From: Marchantia polymorpha subsp. ruderalis
Lineage: Eukaryota; Streptophyta; Marchantiopsida; Marchantiales; Marchantiaceae
DNA: 64,000 bases
Direction: 5' to 3'
Assembly: GCA_037833965.1 (NCBI GenBank)
Contig: AP031357.1
Location: forward strand, 12,792,001 to 12,856,000
Shown one piece after another: positions 39,340-47,664 of this stretch. Within the stretch, counting starts at the first letter, position 1, and every line of letters starts with the position of its first letter. A program made the translations under genes and the position numbers. Below the pieces are notes generated by a model. That model saw only the letters and a program-made list of their open reading frames with translations, had not been told where the DNA came from and did no database searches.

Positions 39340-40229
39340 GATGAACAGTCTCGCCTGATGCGAATCACTCTCAGGTGCTGTGCCGTCCGATGTAGCGATT
39401 ACGGCGTCGTCTGAACTTATATCTGCTCCTAGTCTACGCAAAACGTTTACAATCTCTAACTCTACATTCTGTCGCGCCTCATCTAATCCCTCAGAAAATG
39501 TCTTAACTATCTCTACAATCTGATCCTGTCATGCAGATCCGCTGGCCTTAGTGCTCATCAATCGTCGCTCGAGCGAATCTAACTTCAGCCACTTCACCGT
39601 TTGCAATCCTCACATCGCGAATCTGCGTAGGCATTTCTCTACACGCAATCTCAATTCATCGGTTGTCTCATCCCGCAGATGACGGTAGTCCTCCTTTGAC
39701 TTGTCCATTTTCCTTCGCGACTCTCGCGATCTCATATCCGCCTTACCTAACTGCTCCCGTAACCGTCGACATTCCGATTCAACCTTTAATTTACATTCGA
39801 CCTCCGAAGACTTGGCCGATTCGCAATCTGCCAATTTCTTGATCCAATTTGTTAACTCCTCTTTGTGCTTCTGGAATCCTTCCGACAGACTTGCCGATAG
39901 CTGCTCCGCGCGTCGGAATCCTATGTCACACTTACCCGCAATCTTTGCAATCTTACTACAAAGTTCCTCTTCAGCCGTCTTTGCCTCTGCAATCTTCCTC
40001 CAAAGTTCTTTGGCAATACGAACTTCTTCGGCTATTCGGGCTTCGGCTTTATCGAGCGTTTCAGCGTGCGTCTTCTCCCGCCTCTCTGTGGTCGTGATCA
40101 GCCTCTCTGATCGCTGGAATGCCACCGCGTATGCCTCCTTCGATTTCTCCAATCTTGCGAGCAGATCGACTGTCATATTCAGTGCATTTTCATTAGAAAC
40201 ACGAAGTCCGCCAAAGGTCTCCTCTAAAA
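39340..40229 (-). pseudogene. E1, C-terminal coiled-coil part of a gag-like transposon protein
   Basis: On the minus strand the frame from 40229 down is open to about 39607 and then continues to the copia junction through two in-frame TGA codons, each at a place where CGA (Arg) would fit. It encodes a long charged coiled coil (heptad-rich Lys/Glu/Ala segments, about 40150-39680), a C-terminal RLRVEKCLRRF motif, and then VKWLKLDSLERRL. I recall the same arrangement from unclassified gag-like proteins of moss and lycophyte retroelements, but cannot name a family. Its probable N-terminal half is at 57404-58076 in the same orientation. It abuts the truncated copia on one side and the tail of LINE-A on the other. 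Confidence 0.55.
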
Positions 40230-40763
40230 TGGTAAATGGTAAATGGTAAATGGTAATAGATCAAGCCCGGGGGACCCAAAGGGTCAAAAGGCTAAAAAAC
40301 ACAATACAAGCGACAGCCACAAACAAGGGAAAAGACCCCAAAGGCCAAACCCTAGCTAGTGCCAAGAGCACTAGAACGATAACTAATAATATCCCTAATA
40401 TAACAACCTAAATCAAAAGGAACTAACTGTAACAAAGAATAAAAATTCTCTACATCTATATTATGTGTCACTCTAATCTCTGCATATCTAGTACAAGTAA
40501 GAAATACATGCTCTTCATCCTCAACTTCTCTTCCATCACATAGCCTACAAATATTCACTCCTATCAATATTAAGCCAACGTCCTTCCTCAATTCCAAGCT
40601 TATGAGATCCAGTTTTATGCCTAGCAATAATATGACGTAAGGACGTAGAGATTCCTGCAAGTAGGTAATCCTGTTCACAATAAACAAGCATAGGATTCAC
40701 ATGAAGTTGATAAAACTGCATCTTGGTGCCGCGCTTGCTCCAAATAATGTTCAAAAACTCCTC
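40230..40763 (-). mobile_element. LINE-A, 3' part (antisense, split by LINE-1)
   Basis: Begins with four antisense tail units (TGGTAAA, 40230-40258), then the 3' UTR, then the ORF2 C-terminus on the minus strand: the Cys/His finger region (ICRLCDGREVEDEEHVFLTC), LGIEEGRWLNIDRS, and the QLHVNPMLVY segment up to EEFLNIIW. Frameshifts and stops make it inactive. It breaks off at 40763 in the codons for KEEFLN and resumes at 45289, the two parts being separated by LINE-1. The bases CCTC occur at both junctions (40760-40763 and 45289-45292), the expected short target duplication. Confidence 0.88.
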
Positions 40764-41207
40764 GTATACATATGCCGGGCGCACATACCTGCGAATTTTC
40801 AACCCCAACGGAGCTGCTGTCAAGAAGTTGTCATTTCGAAACTTTGAGTTTAGGGATTTGAGCATGAATCTTGCGGGGGCCATATCTTCTTGCTGGAGTG
40901 TAAACAGGAGCTGAGATTTGATGGGCTTGTTCAAGACGGCCGGGCGCACATACCTGCAAATTTTCAGCCTCAACAGAGCTGCTGTCAAGAAGTTGTCATT
41001 TTGAAACTTTGAGTTTAGGGATTTGAGCATGAATCTTGCGGGGGCCATATCTTCTTGCTGGAGTGTCAACAAGAGCTGCGATTTGATGGGCTTGTTCAAG
41101 ACGGCTGGGCGCACATACTTGCAAATTTTCAGCCCCAACGGAGCTGCTGTCAAGAAGTTTTTGTTTCAAAACTTTGAGCTTGTGTAACATCTTGCAAAGT
41201 TGGGTTC
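40764..41207 (+). promoter_or_regulatory. LINE-1 5' UTR with tandem monomers (about 165 bp)
   Basis: Units starting at the word GGGCGCACATAC recur at about 40776, 40941 and 41106, a period of 165 bases, with about 2.6 units in total. Each contains GGAGCTGCTGTCAAGAAG and GAGCATGAATCTTGCGGGGG. The array ends just before the ORF1 start at 41208. Tandem promoter monomers in a LINE 5' UTR are known from rodent L1. Promoter function here is inferred from position only. Antisense open frames across this array are by-products of the repeat. Confidence 0.7.
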
Positions 41208-41945
41208 ATGGTGGATTCTGAAAACAAACTTCTCAATCTTGTGCAAACGGTTTTGGAGGAATTGAAAGTGCTACGCCAAGAATTCAAGGCACAAAATGTT
41301 GCCTTGGCTGCTGCAAAGAATGAAATCAGGGAGTTGAAGATTTCTCACAAAAGTTTTGAGAAGATCATGCTCCAAATCTCTGGATCTGTTGAGGACATTC
41401 AAGACAAGGCTGGTTCTCAAGCTTCTACTGTTACTACTCCTGCTTTGCATGAAGTGGTTGAAACTCTAGAGGTGAAAATGAAGTCCTATGCTGAAGCTAC
41501 CAAGTCTGCTCATATCTCTTTCTATCAAGAGCAAGAGATTGAAAAGGCTAATCAATTTGCTCGTATGAAGAATGTGAGGATTTCGGGTCTACCTGAATCT
41601 GAGAAGGAAGAGGTGAAGAGTGTGGTCACCAAGTTTTTGACTGAAACACTTGATGTTCCTAATCCGGATTTGGCTCATGCTTATCGTGTTGGCAACAAAG
41701 GCGCACAACCTCGTGCCATTATTGTTAAGTTTGTGGATCAAGCTCAACGTGATATGGCTTTAGCTAACAAGGCCATTCTCAAGGGACGGAGGATTTGGTT
41801 GGATCCAGATCTTACACCTCTTCAAGTTGAAGCAAGGAGGAAGGAGCTTGCAAAAGTCAAAGAAGCTCAAGATGCAGGTTTTGTAGCTTATCTACGTGAT
41901 AGTCAAGCTATTATCACCAAGAGGAGGAGACAATCATCAACCTAG
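41208..41945 (+). CDS. LINE-1 ORF1 protein (coiled coil plus RRM-like)
   Basis: 245 codons. Residues about 3-60 form a coiled coil (LLNLVQTVLEELKVLRQEF), followed by a linker and second helix (about 80-115). From about 122 there is an L1 ORF1p-like RNA-binding domain: KNVRISGLPE as first strand, and RAIIVKFVDQAQRDMAL as the RNP-like strand. It ends with the C-terminal segment containing RRIWLDPDLTPLQVEARRKEL. Such proteins form trimers, bind LINE RNA and act as chaperones in the ribonucleoprotein. The frame ends in TAG at 41943-41945, and ORF2 continues in the same frame. The start used is the first ATG after the monomers (…GGTTCATGGTGG). Confidence 0.85.
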   Translation: MVDSENKLLNLVQTVLEELKVLRQEFKAQNVALAAAKNEIRELKISHKSFEKIMLQISGSVEDIQDKAGSQASTVTTPALHEVVETLEVKMKSYAEATKSAHISFYQEQEIEKANQFARMKNVRISGLPESEKEEVKSVVTKFLTETLDVPNPDLAHAYRVGNKGAQPRAIIVKFVDQAQRDMALANKAILKGRRIWLDPDLTPLQVEARRKELAKVKEAQDAGFVAYLRDSQAIITKRRRQSST

Positions 41946-41951
41946 CAATCC
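41943..41951 (+). promoter_or_regulatory. Candidate stop-readthrough site, LINE-1 ORF1/ORF2
   Basis: TAG CAA TCC separates ORF1 from ORF2 in one continuous frame. Codons after the stop (QSKRLRVLMWNIRG) run straight into the endonuclease. TAG-CAA is the core of the tobamovirus-type readthrough context (UAG CAA UUA); the last base here does not fit the CAR-YYA rule. LINE-2 has the same nine bases at 47656-47664. Confidence 0.55.
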
Positions 41952-44900
41952 AAGAGATTGAGGGTGTTGATGTGGAACATAAGAGGCCTATCTACAACTA
42001 AGTATGTGAGTGCACATCCGATTTGGAAGATGGCGGACATCCTCAATATTGTTGAGACTTGGGAGCATGAAAGTAATGTTATTGGAGAGATACAAGGGTT
42101 TACTCTGGTGGGATCTACTTGGAACCATAGAAATCGACGAGCAGGAAGAGGTTTTGGAGGCATTGCTACTTTCATCAGATCTGAACTTCTTCCTATGATA
42201 CATTTGGAAAGCCAAGATATTGGGAAACAATATCATTGGCTTCGTCTTGGATCGATTGGAGGATCTTACAGTTATTTGGCAGTTTGTTACTTTGCACCAT
42301 TATCCATGCAAATCTACTCCACAAGCACTTGCAATCGAAGTCAACCATTCCATCGGCTCATAGGAGATGTTCTCAAATATCAAGACAAAGGTGAAGTTTT
42401 TCTTGTTGGAGACTTCAATGCCTGCATACGTTCCACTCAATTTACACAATTTGATAGTTCCTTGTCTTCTCACTCTTTTGAAGAAAGTAGAGATAGTTTG
42501 TGGTCTAGGGTCTCTTGTGATCCTTGTACAAATGATTTGACTGAGCATTTCTTGACTTTTGGAGCCACTTGTAATCTGAAAGTTCTTAATGGTGTTTCTT
42601 TCTTTCCCAACTCTCACTCCAATACATGTTTTTCCTCTACTGATGTTAGCACTATAGATTATCTTTTGTCCTCAACCACTTATAGTTCATTTATCTCAGC
42701 GTTTGATATTCTAGAGCCTCAACCAGAATCAGATCATACACCTCTTTTATTTACTCTTTTGTTGTCAACGTCAATCCCTCTCCCTACATGTCATTATGTT
42801 TCTACTTCCCCCAAGTTTTGTTTAGATGCTAGTAAGAAGCAACTTTATAGTGAACATTTCCAAGACCTCTTGACTTGTACTACTTGGAGCCTTGATCCAC
42901 ATACATCTAGTTTGCAACTAAAAAAGTTGCTCCAAAACTCTGCTTCTAAGTTCTTTTTGAGACATAAGACCAGAAGAGCTAACAGTCTTCCTTGCAATGG
43001 ATGGTTTGACTTTGATTGCAAGCAAGCGAGGGCGAGATCACTTGATAAATCCTTGGATCTTCACAATCGGTTGATTATGACAAGACTTTACAAAGACTTG
43101 GTGAAGTCCAAGAAACGAGCATTTTTGAGGCAGAAGCAAGAGTGCTTGACAAAGGAGCTCTTGGAGAATCCCAAATCCTTTTGGAGGCGGTTGGCAGTAC
43201 GATCTTCTAAACCTACTCTTGATCCCAAGTCTTTGATTTCTTTTGCTGAAAAGCTTTATTTCTTTCCCAATGTTGCATCTATGCCACATTGTGAAGGAAA
43301 TCCAGGCTTATTTTCAGAAGTTGAAGTGATGACTCAACGCAAACAATTGGCAAATGGTAAATGTGACGATTTGGATGGGCTTTCCATTGAACTTCTCAAG
43401 TGGGAAGAAGATGCTATTGGGCCTATACTCACGAAAGTGTTAGAGGATGCTGCTATTCATGGCTTTCCTTCATCTTGGTCTCTACGGAAGATTGTTCCTA
43501 TTCACAAATCTGGAAGCAAGGCCTTGGTGACAAACTATCGCACTATCATGGTGGGTAGTATTTTTGCCAAGTTATTTGGCAAATTGGTGGAGTCAAAGTT
43601 GAGCACATGGGCTGAATCTTGTCAGAAGAGAGCGCGGTTCCAAGCTGGTTTTCGTCCTACATTCAACACTATAGACCATATCTTGGTTTTACGTGTTCTA
43701 TGGGAGAAATCCAAGGGTAATGGAAAAGCTTTGTTTTGTGCCTTCATTGATTTCAAGAAAGCTTTTGACACAGTACCTCGTGAGCTTTTATGGCAAAGAT
43801 TGCAAACTATTGGAGTACCATCAGTTCTCTTGGCAGCGGTGGCTGCATTATACCACTCAGTTCGGGCCAAGATCAACACTTCTCAAACCGAAGAGATTAT
43901 TAGCACCATTGGAGTCATTCAAGGTTGTCCTCTCTCTCCCACTCTCTTTGGAGTTTTCATAGATGATATAGAAAGGTGGTTGGAGGATTGTGATAGCGAA
44001 GGTGTTAAACTTGGAGGCTTTGTCATCAAAGCTCTTTTGTATGCAGATGATGTCATATTACTAGCACGTGATGCCACTAGTTTACAGAAACACCTTGACA
44101 CTTTGGCTAGCTTTTGTACTCAAAATCAGATGGAAGTCAATTTGGAGAAGTCCAAAGTCATTCTTGTGGGCACTAGATCCAAGCTCTCTTTCTGTTACAA
44201 AGGATTAGAGTTGGAACAAGTGAAAAGTTACAAATATTTGGGCATTGATTTCTCATCTGATTATAGTTGGGCACTTTGTGTGCAAAAGAGGGTAGAAGCT
44301 GGTTTCAAAGCTCTATATTCATTGCTAAATAGATGTAGAGGAGCTCATCTAGTGTCTTGGAGTCTTAGGAAATTCTTATTCATGAGCTTAGTGTTTCCCG
44401 TTATCTTATATGGAACACAAGTGTGGGGTCCTGGTTGTAAGAAGACAGGTTGGCAGTGTTTGGAGAGGGTGCAAAAGATCTTCTTACAAGAAGAATTGGG
44501 TGTGAGGACCCAAACTTCTTATGCAATTCTTCTTGCGGAAACAGGTTGTCTACCTCTTGAGGCTGAAGCTCTCTTTTTGACTATCACTTACGTCAAAAGA
44601 GTGAGATCTCTTGATGCTTCTCGACTTCCTCTTGAAGCTTTGCGTGCCACACGTTCCAAGGGTTGGTTTGCAGATGTGGTGACTTGGTCTTTGAGGTGGA
44701 ATGTGACGGAACTCGATTGGAATTTGCAACCTATTGCCCTACGCGAGCGTATTAAGGAGGAATTTCTCAGCATTATGTGGAGCAGACGAGGCATCAAGAT
44801 GCAATTTTATCAACTTCATGTGAATCCTATGCTTGTTTATTGTGAGCAAGGATATTTACTTGCAGAGATATCTACTTCTTTACGTCATATTATTGCTAGA

Positions 44901-45170
44901 CATAGAACTGGATCTCATAGTCTTGGGATTGAAGAAGGGCGTTAGTTGAACATTGATAGGAGTGAACGTATTTGTAGGCTATGTGATGGAAGAAAAGTTG
45001 AGGATGAAGAGCATGTATTTCTTACTTGTACTAGGTATGTAAAGATTAGAGTGGCTCATAAAGTTGTAGTTGAGAATTTTTATTCTTTGCTTCAGCTTGA
45101 ACCTTATGATTTAGGTTGTTACATTAGGGATGTTATTAGTTACCGTTCTAGTGCTTTGGACACTAGCTAG
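41946..45170 (+). pseudogene. LINE-1 ORF2: endonuclease and reverse transcriptase, one nonsense codon
   Basis: APE-type endonuclease at the N-terminus: WNIRGLSTTKY, the catalytic Glu in VETWEH, GDFNA, and SDHTPLLFTL near residue 260. RT core: IVPIHKSG, QAGFRP, FIDFKKAFDTV with the first catalytic Asp, GVIQGCPLSPTLF, LLYADDVILLA with the YADD pair (about 44026-44062), and YKYLGIDF. A C-terminal Cys/His finger follows (ICRLCDGRKVEDEEHVFLTC). The enzyme nicks target DNA and primes cDNA synthesis on it. The only break seen is TAG at 44943-44945, where LINE-2 has TGG (Trp), so the last 75 codons including the finger are lost. There is no ATG ahead of the endonuclease except the Met inside VLMWNIRG, so it probably needs ORF1 translation. 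The copy is inserted in LINE-A. Confidence 0.9.
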
Positions 45171-45290
45171 GGGGTTCTTTTGGTTCTCTTCTTGTTTGGA
45201 GTTGGATTGTTTGTATTGTGTTTTTTAGCCTTTTGACCCTTTGGGTCCCACGGGCTTGATCTATTTACCATTTAGCATTTAGCATTTACC
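45171..45290 (+). mobile_element. LINE-1 3' UTR and heptamer tail
   Basis: About 90 bases of 3' UTR, including the self-complementary GACCCTTTGGGTC, then a tail of ATTTACC/ATTTAGC units at 45262-45290. The variant unit ATTTAGC occurs twice here and not in LINE-2, showing sequence change within the tail. After the tail the antisense LINE-A resumes. Confidence 0.85.
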
Positions 45291-45692
45291 TCCTTTAGAC
45301 GTTCACGTAGTGCTATAGGTTGTTTTTCCCAATCGCGTTCCGTCACATTCCACCTCAAAGACCAAGTTATCACATCCGCTAACCATCCGTTGGCACGTAT
45401 GGCACTCAAAGCCTGAGGAGGAAGGCGAGAAGCATCAAGAGATCTCACCCTTGTGATGTAAGTGATGGTCAAGTATAGAGCTTCAGCCTCTAGAGGTAAA
45501 CAACCTGTTTCCGCAAGAAGAATAGTATATGAGATTTGGTTTCTCACACCCAATTCTTCTTGTAGAAATATCTTCTGCACCCTCTCCACACGCTCCCATC
45601 CTGTCTTCTTACAACCAGGACCCCACACTTGGGTTCCATACAATACTACCGGCAACACTAAGCTTCTGAATAAAAATTTCCTCAGACTCCAA
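45289..45692 (-). mobile_element. LINE-A, 5' remaining part (antisense)
   Basis: The minus-strand frame encodes the ORF2 segment from WSLRKFLFRSLVLPVVLYG through KKTGWERVERVQKIFLQEEL, AETGCLPLEAEALYLTITY and SLDASRLP to ALRERLKE. That is exactly the part that precedes the EEFLN seen at 40763. The two parts therefore belong to one older LINE interrupted by LINE-1. At about 45692 it meets the first monomer of LINE-2 with an AAG shared by both sequences. LINE-A is 5'-truncated here or was cut by LINE-2. Confidence 0.88.
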
Positions 45693-46902
45693 GCTGAAAA
45701 TTTGCAGGGGCGTGGAGTTGGGTTGCGCGCTCCAGCCTGCAAAATTTCACGCATTTTGGAGTTGCGACGCCGAAGTTCACGGATTTCTCAAGTTTCGAGT
45801 TGGAGTTTTCGAGTGTTGGGGTCGAGATTGTTTCTTCGCGTCTGAGTGTCCACGGAAGCTGAAAATTTGCAGGGGCGTGGAGTTGAGTAGCGTGCTCCAG
45901 CCTGCAAAATTTCACGCATTTTGGAGTTGGGACGCCGAAGTTAACGAATTTCTTTAGCGAAGAGTGTGAATTGCGAGTGTTTCACGTGGTCACAAAAATG
46001 TTCAGACATTTTTATCTTTTTGAAGAATTATGATCTGAGGCTGAAAAGTTTTGAAGACTTGAAGAATAATATTCGGCAGTAGCATAAAAAGTTTGAAGGT
46101 TAACGGACGCTTGATTCAGAAGTTACAGCCCATTTGGAGTTTCGACTTTTTGTTTCGAGTGTTCCGGTGGTCACAAAAATGTTCAGACATTTTTATCTTT
46201 TTGTCGAAGCATGATCTGAGGCTGAAAATTTTTGGGGACTTGGAGATTAATATTTGGCAGTATTATAAAAAGTTTGAAGGTTAACGGACGCTTGAGTCAG
46301 AAGTTACAGCCCATTTGGAGTTTCGACTTTTTGTTTCGAGTGTTCAGGTGGTCACAAAAATGTTCAGACATTTTTATCTTTTCGACGAAGCATGATCTGA
46401 GGCTGAAAATTTTTGGGGACTTGGAGATCAATATTTGGCAGTAGCATAAAAAGTTTGAAGGTCAACGGACGCTTGAGTCAGAAGTTACAGCCCATTTGGA
46501 GTTTCGACTTTTTGTTTCGAGTGTTCCGGTGGTCACAAAAATGTTCAGACATTTTTATCTTTTTGACGAAGCATGAACTGAGGCTGAAAATTTTTGGGGA
46601 CTTGGAGTTCAATATTCGGCAGTAGCATAAAAAGTTTGAAGGTGAACGGACGCTTGAGTCAGAAGTTACAGACCATTTTGAGTTTCGACTTTTTATCTCG
46701 AGTGTTCAGGTGGTCACAAAAATGTTCAGACATTTTTATCTTTGCGACGAAACATTATCTGAGGCTGAAAATTTTTGAGGACTTGGGGATTGATATTCGG
46801 CAGAAGCTCATCAAGTTTGAAGGTGCATGGACGCTTGAGTGAGAAGTTACAATATTTTTTGGTGTTTCGACCTAGAATTTAGAGTGTTTCGGTTGATACG
46901 AC
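45693..46902 (+). promoter_or_regulatory. LINE-2 5' UTR: seven tandem monomers (165-182 bp)
   Basis: Units begin with a GCTGAAAA-type word at 45693, 45858, 46040, 46221, 46402, 46583 and 46764. The first two are 165 bases apart, then 182, then four steps of 181. The 181-base units share TGGTCACAAAAATGTTCAGAC and GTTTCGACTTTTTGTTTCGAG and differ by only a few bases. The first two are a diverged monomer type (GGGGCGTGGAGTTG, TGCAAAATTTCACGC). Short open frames of about 63-82 codons repeated here are products of the array, not genes. The array leads directly into ORF1 at 46903. Confidence 0.85.
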
Positions 46903-47658
46903 ATGGCTTCTCAAGACGATATTTTTCAGCTTCTGCAAACAATTTTCGAAGAATTGAAGGAACTTCGACATGAATTCAAGATGCAACAGGCTGCTTTAAC
47001 TCTCGCACATAATCAAATTCGAGAGTTGAAGGGATCACAGAAGAACGTGGAGAAGGTGTTCAAGGATAGTGTGGGTGTGATGTGGGATGTATCTAAATCT
47101 GTGGATGACATCCAAGGGAAGGTATGCTCTCAGATGACAAGTGCGGATAGTCCTAGATTGCATGAGGTGGTCGAAAGCTTAGATTTGAAGATCAAATCCT
47201 ACGCTGAAGCTACAAAGGCTGCTCAAATCTCTTTTTGTCAAGAACAAGAGATTGAAAAGTCCAACCAGCTTGCACGTAGGAAGAATGTGAGAATTTCAGG
47301 TTTACCTGAGATAGAGAATGAAGATGTCAAGAGTGTTGTCACCAAGTTTTTGGATGAAACACTTCAGGTTTCCAATGCGGAATTGGCTCAAGCTTTTCGT
47401 ATTGGAAACAAGGGAGCTCAACCTCGTGGTATTATAGTGAAGTTTGTCAATCAAACTCAACGTGATGTTGCCTTGGCTAATAAGGCTATGTTAAAGGGAC
47501 GAAGAATATGGTTGGATCCTGATCTGACTCCTCTACAAGTGGAAGTTAGGAGAAAGGAGCTTGCGAAGGTAAAAGAGGCTCAAGAATCGGGTTTTGTTGC
47601 TTATTTACACGATGGGAGAGCAATCGTTACTCAGAGGAGGAGGGTGTCGTCAACATAG
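46903..47658 (+). CDS. LINE-2 ORF1 protein (coiled coil plus RRM-like)
   Basis: 251 codons, uninterrupted. Coiled coil at residues about 5-60 (IFQLLQTIFEELKELRHEF), a second helix at about 85-120, an RRM-like core beginning KNVRISGLPEIENEDVK at about 128, and the C-terminal segment RRIWLDPDLTPLQVEVRRKEL. It is collinear with LINE-1 ORF1 and clearly diverged from it along the whole length. It starts MASQDDIF; the LINE-3 ORF1 at 58948 starts MASQDN, which supports this start. The predicted role is RNA binding in the LINE particle. It ends at TAG 47656-47658 in frame with ORF2. Confidence 0.88.
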   Translation: MASQDDIFQLLQTIFEELKELRHEFKMQQAALTLAHNQIRELKGSQKNVEKVFKDSVGVMWDVSKSVDDIQGKVCSQMTSADSPRLHEVVESLDLKIKSYAEATKAAQISFCQEQEIEKSNQLARRKNVRISGLPEIENEDVKSVVTKFLDETLQVSNAELAQAFRIGNKGAQPRGIIVKFVNQTQRDVALANKAMLKGRRIWLDPDLTPLQVEVRRKELAKVKEAQESGFVAYLHDGRAIVTQRRRVSST

Positions 47659-47664
47659 CAATCC
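47656..47664 (+). promoter_or_regulatory. Candidate stop-readthrough site, LINE-2 ORF1/ORF2
   Basis: TAG CAA TCC again, the same nine bases as at 41943-41951, with ORF1 and ORF2 in one frame and no other stop between them. There is no ATG in that frame between the stop and WKMADV, about 27 codons downstream and inside the endonuclease. Initiation at ORF2's own ATG would therefore remove the first conserved endonuclease strand (VLLWNIRGL). Confidence 0.6.

Noticed and set aside
40545..41153. 202-codon minus-strand frame as a single protein
   Set aside because: It runs from LINE-A ORF2 codons into the antisense of LINE-1 5' monomers, giving a repeated low-information sequence.
46093..46842. 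Four similar 63-82 codon open frames as a gene family
   Set aside because: They are the same frame recurring in tandem 181-bp monomers, with no start or stop conservation beyond the repeat.
45693..46902. CRISPR-like array or satellite
   Set aside because: Units are contiguous 165-182 bp monomers without spacers and lead directly into LINE ORF1.
45289..46902. Twin-primed 5' inversion of LINE-2
   Set aside because: The inverted piece would have to come from upstream of the sense part in the RNA, but the sense part already starts with the 5' monomers; the inverted piece instead completes LINE-A at 40763.
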